A stretch of DNA of 10,480 nt from Candidatus Gastranaerophilales bacterium (GTDB taxonomy: Bacteria; Cyanobacteriota; Vampirovibrionia; Gastranaerophilales; Gastranaerophilaceae), in assembly GCA_900772035.1 (NCBI GenBank), contig CAAGQE010000001.1, positions 1 through 10,480 on the forward strand, written 5' to 3'. The notes under the pieces were generated by a model that made no database searches, was not told where the DNA came from, and saw nothing but the letters and a program-made list of their open reading frames with translations. Positions within the stretch are counted from its first letter, which is position 1. The number at the start of each line of letters is the position of its first letter. A program made the translations under genes and the position numbers. Positions 1-6,541 of the stretch are shown here, in pieces.

Positions 1-1156
1 AAAATTAAAAGAAAACTTAATCCCTGTCGTCGGAAAAACAAACCTCGATGAATTTGCAATGGGTTCAAGTAACGAAAACTCTGCATTTAACAACGTTAAG
101 AACCCTTGGAACTTAAACAAAGTTCCGGGTGGAAGCTCAGGCGGTTCTGCAGCAGCAGTTTCCGCGTACCACTCAACTTTGGCACTCGGTTCCGATACGG
201 GCGGAAGTATTCGTCTTCCCGCTTCATTCTGCGGTATTGTCGGCATGAAACCAACTTACGGTCGTGTTTCAAGATACGGACTTATCGCGTTCGGTTCATC
301 ACTCGACCAAATCGGACCTTTCGCAAGAACTGTTGAAGATTGCGCACTTTTGGCAGAAGCAATCGCAGGCTACGATGAACACGATTCAACGTCTTTAAAC
401 TTAGAAGTTCCAGACATGACCCAAAATCTCAATAAAGATATCAAAGGCATGAAAATTGGTGTAATCAAAGAATTATACGAAACAGGACTTGCTCCCGATG
501 TTAGAAAAGCACTCGATGATGCAATTCAAGCATACAAGAACTTGGGCGCGGAAATTGAAATGATTTCATTGCCGTTAATCAAGTATTCAATCGGCGTTTA
601 TTACATCGTTGCAACCGCAGAAGCAAGTTCAAACCTTGCAAGATACGACGGTGTAAAATACGGTTACAGAGCGCCTAACTGCGAATCATTAATTGAAATG
701 TACAACAAAACAAGAGCACAAGGCTTTGGCGAAGAAGTTAAAAGAAGAATCATGCTCGGTACATACGCATTAAGTTCGGGCTATTACGATGCTTATTACA
801 AAAAAGCACAACAATTGAGAAGATTAATCAAGAACGATTTCGACCATGCATTTGAAAAAGTCGATATGTTAATGTGTCCGACATGTCCCGATACTGCATT
901 TGATATCGGTTCAAAATCAGAAGATCCGCTCGCAATGTACTTAACCGATATTGCAACAATTACGGCAAACCTTGCAGGTATCCCCGCAATGAGTTTACCG
1001 TTTGCATTGGACAGCAACAAAATGCCTATCGGTATTCAATTGTTGGCACCTATGTTGAAAGAAGACAGAATGTTCAACTTTGCTTACAAACTTGAACAAG
1101 TCGCTGATTTCAACAATAAACATCAAAATAATTTCGCACAAAAAACGGTTTGTTAA
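1..1156 (+). CDS. gatA: GatA, glutamyl-tRNA(Gln)/aspartyl-tRNA(Asn) amidotransferase subunit A (5' end missing)
   Basis: Catalytic subunit of the GatCAB complex, which hydrolyses glutamine and passes ammonia to GatB to turn misacylated Glu-tRNA(Gln) (or Asp-tRNA(Asn)) into the correct aminoacyl-tRNA in the cytoplasm. The reading frame is open from base 2, so the ATG at 59 is internal: codons before it encode the conserved stretch [18 protein letters not shown]. The amidase signature follows, with GGSSGGS (cis-Ser codon around 137-139) and [16 protein letters not shown] (nucleophilic Ser codon 206-208). The catalytic Lys of the Ser-cisSer-Lys triad lies upstream of the window. The C-terminal core GIPAMSLPF...[10 protein letters not shown] is intact. 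384 residues are visible; the family is usually about 480-490, so roughly 100 are missing. The stop codon sits inside a perfect inverted repeat. No gatB or gatC is visible in this window. Confidence 0.96.
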   Translation, partial: KLKENLIPVVGKTNLDEFAMGSSNENSAFNNVKNPWNLNKVPGGSSGGSAAAVSAYHSTLALGSDTGGSIRLPASFCGIVGMKPTYGRVSRYGLIAFGSSLDQIGPFARTVEDCALLAEAIAGYDEHDSTSLNLEVPDMTQNLNKDIKGMKIGVIKELYETGLAPDVRKALDDAIQAYKNLGAEIEMISLPLIKYSIGVYYIVATAEASSNLARYDGVKYGYRAPNCESLIEMYNKTRAQGFGEEVKRRIMLGTYALSSGYYDAYYKKAQQLRRLIKNDFDHAFEKVDMLMCPTCPDTAFDIGSKSEDPLAMYLTDIATITANLAGIPAMSLPFALDSNKMPIGIQLLAPMLKEDRMFNFAYKLEQVADFNNKHQNNFAQKTVC

Positions 1157-1173
1157 CGAATGTTAACAAACCG
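1146..1173 (+). terminator. Perfect 12-bp inverted repeat at the gatA 3' end, probable terminator
   Basis: CGGTTTGTTAAC (1146-1157) and GTTAACAAACCG (1162-1173) are perfect reverse complements around a 4-nt GAAT loop, and the gatA stop codon (1154-1156) is in the left arm. There is no clean U tract on the + strand; the sequence continues CCGGAAAAAACT. A run of six A on the 5' side (1140-1145) would give U6 to a transcript on the minus strand. The hairpin could be a 3'-end stabiliser, a weak + strand terminator, or a better terminator for antisense transcription. Confidence 0.5.
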
Positions 1174-1234
1174 CCGGAAAAAACTAAAGTTTTCTGATGG
1201 AATGTCGTTATTATACATGTGTAGCAAAGATTAT

Positions 1235-1238
1235 GGAG
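1235..1238 (+). promoter_or_regulatory. Ribosome binding site of the unknown acidic protein gene
   Basis: GGAG lies 10 nt before the ATG at 1249 and supports that start. A weak -10-like TATACA at 1212-1217 lies upstream, but I see no convincing -35, so the promoter is left uncalled. The 92-nt gap after gatA and the hairpin at its end suggest the gene has its own transcript. Confidence 0.6.
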
Positions 1239-1248
1239 ATCATAATTT

Positions 1249-2046
1249 ATGGTAAGTGTAGGACAAACCGGTAGATTAGGTAACGAATGGGCAATTCAAA
1301 ACTCCCGTCGTAATAATATTGAAAGACTTTACGGTACTCAAATCGACTTGTATAGCAACTTGATTTTACAAGGCGTTAATGATGACAACGTAATCGATAA
1401 GTTTGAACTTGAAATCGAAGGTATGTCTGAAACTGATTCAGGTGACCTCTTATCTTGGGATAAATCATTGTGGAGTGCAAACTCTGCTGATGACAGAGTA
1501 TTCCAAAACGATAAACAAAACTTGTTTACACATACTGACCTTAGAAACGGTACTTACAGAGTAATGGACGAAAGAGCGTTCACGGAAGAACTCGGTATGG
1601 ACTGGTCAGGTGGAAAACCTTATGACGTATTTGAAATTTCAAACAACAACATCAACTTCTACGACTTTGTCTTTGCAGGTGTTAATGACGGAAACCAAGA
1701 AAACGTTATCTTCAACTTGAACGAACTTTCGGAAGCTCGTTGGGGTGTTAACCAATACACTATCAGAGAAGTTGATACTGACAAGATGAAAGCACCTGAA
1801 GTAAAAGGTGATTCGGAAAGTTCACTTGCACACGATACTCTCAGAATTATCCAAAATTCAATTCCTCAATGGATGAATGAAAACATCAAGAACCAACTTG
1901 CACAATACGAAGAAGGTTCAGATGAATACAATACAAAATTCATTGAACTTGCAGTTGAAATGATGGATAACGAAGGTTACACAAAGGGTAACGATATTGA
2001 ATCTCCCGCAGATGAAAACTTCGCTAAGAAAGCAAACAAAAAATAG
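1249..2046 (+). CDS. Unknown acidic 265-residue protein with two degenerate EF-hand-like segments
   Basis: I do not recognise this family. It is probably a real gene: a 265-codon frame with an SD at proper spacing, codon use like its neighbours, and a terminator hairpin 28 nt after the stop. The protein is hydrophilic, rich in Asp, Glu and Asn, has no cysteine, and shows no signal peptide or membrane segment, so it is probably cytoplasmic unless exported by a route I cannot see. Two segments resemble each other: residues about 34-58 (GVNDDNVIDKFELEIE) and about 137-161 (GVNDGNQENVIFNLNELSE). Both share an aromatic/aliphatic lead-in, GVND, an Asn-Val-Ile core and a following acidic residue. 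This resembles the D-x-[DN]-x-[DN]-G-x-I-x-x-x-E calcium loop, but Asn replaces the central Gly. The C-terminal third (about 190-245) looks helical and the tail is Lys-rich. Calcium binding is an inference; function is unknown. Confidence 0.85.
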   Translation: MVSVGQTGRLGNEWAIQNSRRNNIERLYGTQIDLYSNLILQGVNDDNVIDKFELEIEGMSETDSGDLLSWDKSLWSANSADDRVFQNDKQNLFTHTDLRNGTYRVMDERAFTEELGMDWSGGKPYDVFEISNNNINFYDFVFAGVNDGNQENVIFNLNELSEARWGVNQYTIREVDTDKMKAPEVKGDSESSLAHDTLRIIQNSIPQWMNENIKNQLAQYEEGSDEYNTKFIELAVEMMDNEGYTKGNDIESPADENFAKKANKK

Positions 2047-2074
2047 AGATTAACAAAATCTAAATAAAAAAAAT

Positions 2075-2102
2075 AAAAGGTATCGATTATTCGATACCTT
2101 TT
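2075..2102. terminator. Bidirectional intrinsic terminator between convergent genes
   Basis: AAAAGGTATCGA (2075-2086) pairs perfectly with TCGATACCTTTT (2091-2102) around a TTAT loop. On the minus strand the hairpin is followed by a very T-rich run (complement of 2064-2074), a strong intrinsic terminator for the kinase gene. On the + strand it is followed by TTTTGTTAATT, a weaker U tract that can end the 1249-2046 transcript. The stop codon of the minus-strand kinase (2087-2089) lies in the loop. Confidence 0.85.
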
Positions 2103-2932
2103 GTTAATTGGATAACATTTTTAACTGCGTGCATTATCTTTTCGGTAATTTCTTCAATGTATTCCGCAGTTGTTAAGCCGTTTATTACAATATCGGCATG
2201 CTGCATTGTCGGTCTGATATAAACTTGAGCGGCAGAATTTACATTTTCAAACTGCAAGTCAGCAGCGTTACCAGTTTTCCCTCTTGTTGCGGCTCTATCA
2301 TACCAACGTTCGCGAATTACGCTAAACGGAGTGAACACGTAGATTTTAATATCATCAACATCCATAACTTCAGGAGTTAATACAAATAAACCTTCGTTCA
2401 AAATGATAAGAGCGGGATTTTTTTCGACTTGATCAAGATGACTTTCACAAGTAACAAAATTGTATGAAGGGCTCTTGATTGAACATCCGTTTTTCAAACT
2501 CGTAAGATGTGCCTTCATAAGAGGCAAATTAATAGCGTCGGGAGTATCAAAAGAATATCCGTTCATGAAAAGATTTTCGTAACTTCCTGCTCTCTTTAAT
2601 TCTTCGGAAGCATCCACATAATAGTCATCACAACGAATTGTGGTAAACAAATCTTTTCTTCCGTCTTTCAAGAGCGCCTTTGAAGCGTTATCAACGAGTG
2701 TCGTTTTACCTGATGCAGATTCACCTGTAATACCGATAACATAAGACTTTTGAGGATTTTTAACAATTCCCGTTACCAATTTAAGCAAAAATTGCTCGTT
2801 AATAGACAAAAACAACGGTTGTTTTTGCGCTTGGTCTTCTCTCAAAATCTTATTTAAAGATTCGACGATTTTAAAGATTAAACCTGTTTTATCGTTTAAT
2901 TTTCCAACATTAATTTGTAAATCGTTATGCAT
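2087..2932 (-). CDS. Uridine kinase / phosphoribulokinase-family P-loop kinase with an N-terminal extension
   Basis: A 281-residue nucleotide kinase-like protein, probably cytoplasmic. The kinase core starts near residue 64. Visible motifs are a Walker A loop GITGESASGKTT (67-78), DDYY (102-105) in the position of the uridine kinase DxFY/DDYY motif, FDTPDAI (128-134) matching the family's FDHPDA substrate-loop motif, and a hydrophobic strand ending LNEG (178-181) in place of the usual LEG. An Arg-rich lid-like segment RERWYDRAATRG (207-218) follows. Known members phosphorylate uridine/cytidine, ribulose-5-phosphate or pantothenate; the substrate here cannot be fixed from sequence. The first 60 or so residues are an extra, mostly helical segment not found in typical bacterial Udk (about 210 residues). 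The start at 2932 has only a weak AGG upstream. The gene follows the patatin gene on the same strand after 108 nt. Confidence 0.85.
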   Translation of the reverse strand: MHNDLQINVGKLNDKTGLIFKIVESLNKILREDQAQKQPLFLSINEQFLLKLVTGIVKNPQKSYVIGITGESASGKTTLVDNASKALLKDGRKDLFTTIRCDDYYVDASEELKRAGSYENLFMNGYSFDTPDAINLPLMKAHLTSLKNGCSIKSPSYNFVTCESHLDQVEKNPALIILNEGLFVLTPEVMDVDDIKIYVFTPFSVIRERWYDRAATRGKTGNAADLQFENVNSAAQVYIRPTMQHADIVINGLTTAEYIEEITEKIMHAVKNVIQLTKGIE

Positions 2933-2978
2933 AATTGAACCACGCCTGTTAATTCATTTTTATCTTATCTTTTTCACA

Positions 2979-3007
2979 ATCATATCTTAAATGTAAAAAA
3001 ATTTCAG
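2979..3007 (-). promoter_or_regulatory. Candidate promoter of the uridine-kinase-like gene
   Basis: On the minus strand, CTGAAA (3007-3002) and TATGAT (2984-2979) are separated by 17 nt and resemble sigma70 -35 and -10 boxes. They would give a leader of about 40 nt. The region is AT-rich, so a chance match is possible, and it overlaps a hairpin candidate at the end of the patatin gene. Confidence 0.3.
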
Positions 3008-3023
3008 CAGTAAATATGCAAAT
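2995..3023 (-). terminator. Weak candidate terminator after the patatin gene
   Basis: Reading the minus strand, ATTTGCA (3023-3017) can pair with TGC (3009-3007) and AAAT (3004-3001), with a 2-nt TG bulge and a 7-nt loop. A run of six T follows directly (3000-2995). The stem is short and AT-rich, so it is a marginal intrinsic terminator; read-through into the kinase gene is plausible. Confidence 0.3.
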
Positions 3024-3040
3024 CGACAAAAAACTTATAA

Positions 3041-4222
3041 TTATTTTGAAAATTCTTTGATATAAGTATCCATTTCGCAAACTTTAAATTCAAATTTTTC
3101 AATCAAACCTTGCAATGCTTTGACATGCTCGGTTTTGTTTTCAATACGTGAAACAGGCAAAAATCTGGCAGTTTTCATATCTTTGAACAATAATGATTTG
3201 AATTTTTTAGCATCGTTCAGCAAAATTGCATCCATATCAAGATAGTCATCAGACAAATTGCACAAATAATCAAAAACCAAACTCTTAATTTCTGCAACTT
3301 TAGATGATTTTAACAAGTTTTTAAGAGCAATCAAAGAATTGAGCATGCCTTGATACAGAGGCAAAAGTCTCTTTTTCTTTTGTAATAAATTATTTTTAAA
3401 GTAAGACATTGTTGTTTCATATCCGACTTTTGCAAGCCAATCTTTTTGGTCGTTGGTTATTTGAAAATCAAACAAAAGAACATCTTTCGTATCAATCATG
3501 ACGTAGTCAAACATATCTTTTGAATTATATGTCTGAATAATATTTTCCGAGCAAAAATAAGACATGGAACTGTAAACCGAATTGATATAATCAATTACGG
3601 ACTTTAAGTTCATGCAATTACCCTCAAGTCTGAATTCCAGAATTCTGTTGTCACGGTCGAGTTCAAGTTCTTTCCAAAGCGGAATACTCTTCGCCAAATC
3701 GCCGTCAACGAGATACATTCCGTCAATTTCGGCAGGCTTTATCAACCCCGGAAAGCTCGACGAAATTCTAACAGCCCTTGCAACTTCAAAATCCGGGGTA
3801 GTTTTCTTAGAAAAAACAAATCTTGAATTTGTTGCCAAATCCGTTGCTAAAATTGACAATTCCATATCAATATCAGCGAAGGTAACAGGAGGGTTTTCCC
3901 CCTTTTTATAACAATCACCGTAGAATTTTTTTTCAATACATTCTCTAATCCAATTTTCAAAAATTTCACCTTTTGAAATCGAAAAATCTTGTCCTATTGA
4001 AAAATTTATATCCTTAAACATAAACGCATTAAAGTCGTACATGATTTTTTGAAACTCGGAAGAGTCATATCCGATTGAGCATAAAGATGCAAAAATTGCA
4101 CCGACTGACGAGCCGACATAGGCAGATATGTCGATATTCAATTCTTTTAATGCTTTTACGACTCCGACGTACGTTGCGCCACGTATAGCGCCACCGCCGA
4201 ATATACAAGTATATGCGTTCAT
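3041..4222 (-). CDS. Patatin-like phospholipase
   Basis: A 393-residue patatin-family serine lipid acyl hydrolase. The N-terminus carries the oxyanion-hole motif GGGAIRG (9-15), then the nucleophile elbow GSSVG (37-41, catalytic Ser39). The dyad Asp is in VDGDL (Asp173), where the usual DG[GA] is DGD. Between them, FEVARAVRISSSFPGLIKP (about 145-163) is typical of the family. After residue 200 there is a long, mostly helical, Lys-rich C-terminal region I cannot assign. There is no signal peptide, so it is probably cytoplasmic, possibly acting at the inner face of the membrane or as an exported effector. I chose the ATG at 4222 because it leads directly into the first beta strand; the longer frame to 4357 would overlap pnp by 68 nt and adds no domain. 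No clear SD precedes it. A pnp terminator ends 16 nt before this start. Confidence 0.92.
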   Translation of the reverse strand: MNAYTCIFGGGAIRGATYVGVVKALKELNIDISAYVGSSVGAIFASLCSIGYDSSEFQKIMYDFNAFMFKDINFSIGQDFSISKGEIFENWIRECIEKKFYGDCYKKGENPPVTFADIDMELSILATDLATNSRFVFSKKTTPDFEVARAVRISSSFPGLIKPAEIDGMYLVDGDLAKSIPLWKELELDRDNRILEFRLEGNCMNLKSVIDYINSVYSSMSYFCSENIIQTYNSKDMFDYVMIDTKDVLLFDFQITNDQKDWLAKVGYETTMSYFKNNLLQKKKRLLPLYQGMLNSLIALKNLLKSSKVAEIKSLVFDYLCNLSDDYLDMDAILLNDAKKFKSLLFKDMKTARFLPVSRIENKTEHVKALQGLIEKFEFKVCEMDTYIKEFSK

Positions 4223-4238
4223 ACTTATAAAATGCAAT

Positions 4239-4271
4239 AAAAAAATCCCGTATGCAATAGGCACACGGGAT
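4239..4271 (-). terminator. Intrinsic terminator of pnp
   Basis: On the minus strand, ATCCCGT plus GCA (4271-4265, 4263-4261) pair with TGC plus ACGGGAT (4255-4253, 4251-4245), with one A/C mismatch and a 5-nt loop. Seven T follow directly (4245-4239). It lies 18 nt after the pnp stop and immediately before the patatin gene. Confidence 0.88.
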
Positions 4272-4289
4272 AATTTTTGTAAGTTACGA

Positions 4290-6425
4290 TTACATAACTT
4301 TTGCTTTATCTTCTTCGGTAACACCTTTGAGAGTAAGGTTAACTCTACCTTTGTCATCGATTTTGATAATCTTAACGATTACTTCATCACCGATGTTAAG
4401 GTGACCTTCGATTTTGTCGATTCTTTCTTTGCAAACTTGCGAAATGTGAATCATACCGTCTTTTCCCGGAGCGAGTTCAACAAACGCACCGATAGGAATA
4501 ATTCTAACAACTTTGCCTTTAATTACCATACCTTCTTCGGGACGGAAAGTTGCTTGTTTAATCATCTTAATAGCGATGTCAGCACCTTCTTTGTCGTTAG
4601 AAGTGATAGTAACTCTACCGTCATCTTGGATATCAATTTCAGCACCTGATGCTTCAATGATACTTCTGATGTTTTTGCCGCCGGGTCCGATAACTGTTCC
4701 GATATCTTCTGTCGGAATAGTCATTGTGAAGATTCTCGGTGCGTACGGAGACATTTCTTTTGCAGGTTCGGTGATGACTTTTCTCATTTCACCCATAATG
4801 TGAAGTCTGCCGCGTTTTGCTTGTTCCAACGCTCTTCTCAATGTAGCGTTTGAAATACCTTTAATCTTCATATCCATTTGAAGAGCGGTAATTCCGTCAT
4901 CGTTACCCGTTACCTTGAAGTCCATATCGCCGAGGAAGTCTTCAATACCTTGAATATCGGTCAAGACAACATCATTATCGCCTTCTTTGATAAGACCCAT
5001 TGCAACACCGCCAATCATACATTTAACAGGAACGCCTGCGTTCATCAAAGCCATTGAAGTACCGCAAGTTGAACCCATTGATGTAGAACCGTTTGATTCC
5101 AATACGTCTGAAGTAACTCTGATTGTATAACCAAATTCATCTTCTGACGGAAGTGCAGGAATGTTTGCACGTTCTGCAAGGTTTCCGTGACCGACTTCAC
5201 GACGTCCGGGTCCTCTGAGCGGTTTTACTTCGCCAACCGAGAAGCCGGGGAAAATGTATTTGTGCATAAATTTCTTAGTTGTTTGAGGATCAACACCATC
5301 AAGTTCTTGAGCCATTCCGGGACCAGCCAATGTAACGGCTGACAAGATTTGAGTTTGACCTCTTGTGAAGACGGCTGAACCGTGTGCTCTGGGAAGAACA
5401 CCAACTTCACACCAGATAGGACGAACATCTTCTACGTGTCTGCCGTCTGCTCTGACGCCTTCATTAACAATCATTGCTCTCATAATTCTCTTTTCGAGAT
5501 ATTTGAATTCTTCTGCAACAAAGTCGATGCCTGTTTCGTTCATCATTTTCTTAACAGGGTGTTCATCGTCGAGATTGTCGAAGTATTCGCGAGCTTTTGC
5601 TTTTGTTTCTTCAAGTTTTTGTTTTCTGTATTCTCTGTCGAAGTTGTGGTACGCATCGTAAACTGCGTCGTAGCACATTTCTTCAAGAACTTTTTTGATT
5701 TCTGATGTATCGTTGGGGTTTACAAATTCAGGTCTTTCAACGCCGCATTCTTGCGCAAATGCCAACTGAGCATCACATTGAACAGCAATTTCTTTTTGAG
5801 CAAATTCAACTGCTGCCATAATATCGTCTTCCGTAACGAAGTCACAACCTGCTTCAACCATGATGATTGAATCTTTAGTACCGGCAATGACAATGTTCAT
5901 ATCTGAATGTTCGCATTCCGAATAAGTCGGGTTTGCAACCATTTGACCGTTAATTCTGCCAACTCTTACTGCACCGACAGGTCCTTCAAACGGAACACCT
6001 GCGAGCATTAACGCTGATGATGCACCTAAAATAGCCAATACATCAGGTTGGTTTTTTTGGTCTGATGAGAACAATTGTGCAACGATTTGAATATCGTTTC
6101 TGTATCCTTTAGGGAACAAAGGTCTGATAGGTCTGTCAATCAATCTTGATGCCAAGATTGCCTTGTCAGAAGCCTTACCTTCGCTTCTGTTGTAGCCGCC
6201 GGGGATTTTACCGATAGCTGACATTCTTTCTTCATAATCAATTAAGAGCGGGAAGAAATCTATTCCGACTCTGGGTTCAGGGCTGACTGCTGCATGTACA
6301 AACAACATAGTGTCGCCGCATCTTACCGTAACTGAAGAAGCTGCTGATTTAGCATACTTTCCTGTTTCAATTACGACCGTTTTGCCTCCAATTGCAAATT
6401 CGGTTTTTTTGACTTCATTAATCAT
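4290..6425 (-). CDS. pnp: Polyribonucleotide nucleotidyltransferase (PNPase)
   Basis: Phosphorolytic 3'-5' exoribonuclease that degrades mRNA to nucleoside diphosphates and can add heteropolymeric tails; it acts as a trimer in the cytoplasm, often with an RNase E/degradosome partner. At 711 residues the length is normal for the family. Domains in order: first RNase PH fold (about 10-145, with KIPGGYNRSEGKAS at 73-86 and RLIDRPIRPLFPKGY at 94-108), all-helical linker domain (about 240-320), second RNase PH fold (about 325-545), KH (about 570-625, VIGPGGKNI at 578-586) and S1 (about 630-702, GAFVEL...GKDGMIHIS). Active-site motifs are intact: GPGRREVGHG (405-414) and EDFLGDMDFK (495-504; Asp496, Asp502 and Lys504 match the catalytic D-D-K). 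A purine-rich AGAAAGAAG precedes the ATG at 6425 as a weak SD. It is transcribed divergently from rsgA and ends at a strong terminator. Confidence 0.98.
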   Translation of the reverse strand: MINEVKKTEFAIGGKTVVIETGKYAKSAASSVTVRCGDTMLFVHAAVSPEPRVGIDFFPLLIDYEERMSAIGKIPGGYNRSEGKASDKAILASRLIDRPIRPLFPKGYRNDIQIVAQLFSSDQKNQPDVLAILGASSALMLAGVPFEGPVGAVRVGRINGQMVANPTYSECEHSDMNIVIAGTKDSIIMVEAGCDFVTEDDIMAAVEFAQKEIAVQCDAQLAFAQECGVERPEFVNPNDTSEIKKVLEEMCYDAVYDAYHNFDREYRKQKLEETKAKAREYFDNLDDEHPVKKMMNETGIDFVAEEFKYLEKRIMRAMIVNEGVRADGRHVEDVRPIWCEVGVLPRAHGSAVFTRGQTQILSAVTLAGPGMAQELDGVDPQTTKKFMHKYIFPGFSVGEVKPLRGPGRREVGHGNLAERANIPALPSEDEFGYTIRVTSDVLESNGSTSMGSTCGTSMALMNAGVPVKCMIGGVAMGLIKEGDNDVVLTDIQGIEDFLGDMDFKVTGNDDGITALQMDMKIKGISNATLRRALEQAKRGRLHIMGEMRKVITEPAKEMSPYAPRIFTMTIPTEDIGTVIGPGGKNIRSIIEASGAEIDIQDDGRVTITSNDKEGADIAIKMIKQATFRPEEGMVIKGKVVRIIPIGAFVELAPGKDGMIHISQVCKERIDKIEGHLNIGDEVIVKIIKIDDKGRVNLTLKGVTEEDKAKVM

Positions 6426-6471
6426 TTGTCTTCTTTCTTTCTATTTTATATTTCTTTGGATTAACAAGTTA

Positions 6472-6501
6472 ATTATATATTAAACATAATAAATCTGTTA
6501 A
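6472..6501 (-). promoter_or_regulatory. Probable sigma70-type promoter of pnp
   Basis: On the minus strand, TTAACA (6501-6496, 5 of 6 to consensus) and TATAAT (6477-6472, perfect) are separated by 18 nt. The transcript would start near 6465, giving a leader of about 40 nt. A dyad, ATTAAC-AA-GTTAAT (6460-6473), overlaps the end of the -10 box and the predicted start site and could be an operator. Confidence 0.55.
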
Positions 6502-6507
6502 TAAAAA

Positions 6508-6535
6508 TTGAATTTAGGAGTTTTCATTGTAAAAT
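6508..6535 (+). promoter_or_regulatory. Candidate promoter of the rsgA operon
   Basis: TTGAAT (6508-6513) and TAAAAT (6530-6535) are 16 nt apart and resemble -35 and -10 boxes. The start point would fall close to 6542, the A of the rsgA ATG, implying a leaderless or nearly leaderless mRNA. The -35 box is 6 bp from the -35 box of the divergent pnp promoter. An AGGAG at 6516-6520 falls in the spacer, so a longer transcript from an unseen upstream promoter is the alternative. Confidence 0.4.
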
Positions 6536-6541
6536 TTGATT

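Noticed and set aside
4223..4228. TATAAG on the minus strand as a -10 box for the patatin gene
   Set aside because: It is 1 nt from the start codon, so the transcript would begin inside the coding sequence, and no -35 lies at proper spacing.
4223..4357. N-terminal extension of the patatin frame to 4357 (45 extra residues)
   Set aside because: It overlaps the pnp 3' end by 68 nt and runs through the pnp terminator; the patatin domain begins right after the ATG at 4222.
4128..4649. Long + strand frame of 173 codons opposite pnp and the patatin gene
   Set aside because: It is antisense to two well-supported genes and its translation is low-complexity Phe/Asn-rich with no motif; a shadow frame.
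5225..5705. Overlapping frames on both strands within pnp
   Set aside because: They lie within a fully conserved PNPase sequence and have no recognisable domain or ribosome binding site.
2946..6502. ATTAACAG octamer shared upstream of the kinase gene (2946-2953) and pnp (6495-6502)
   Set aside because: One shared AT-rich octamer is expected by chance in a region of this composition, and its position relative to the starts differs.
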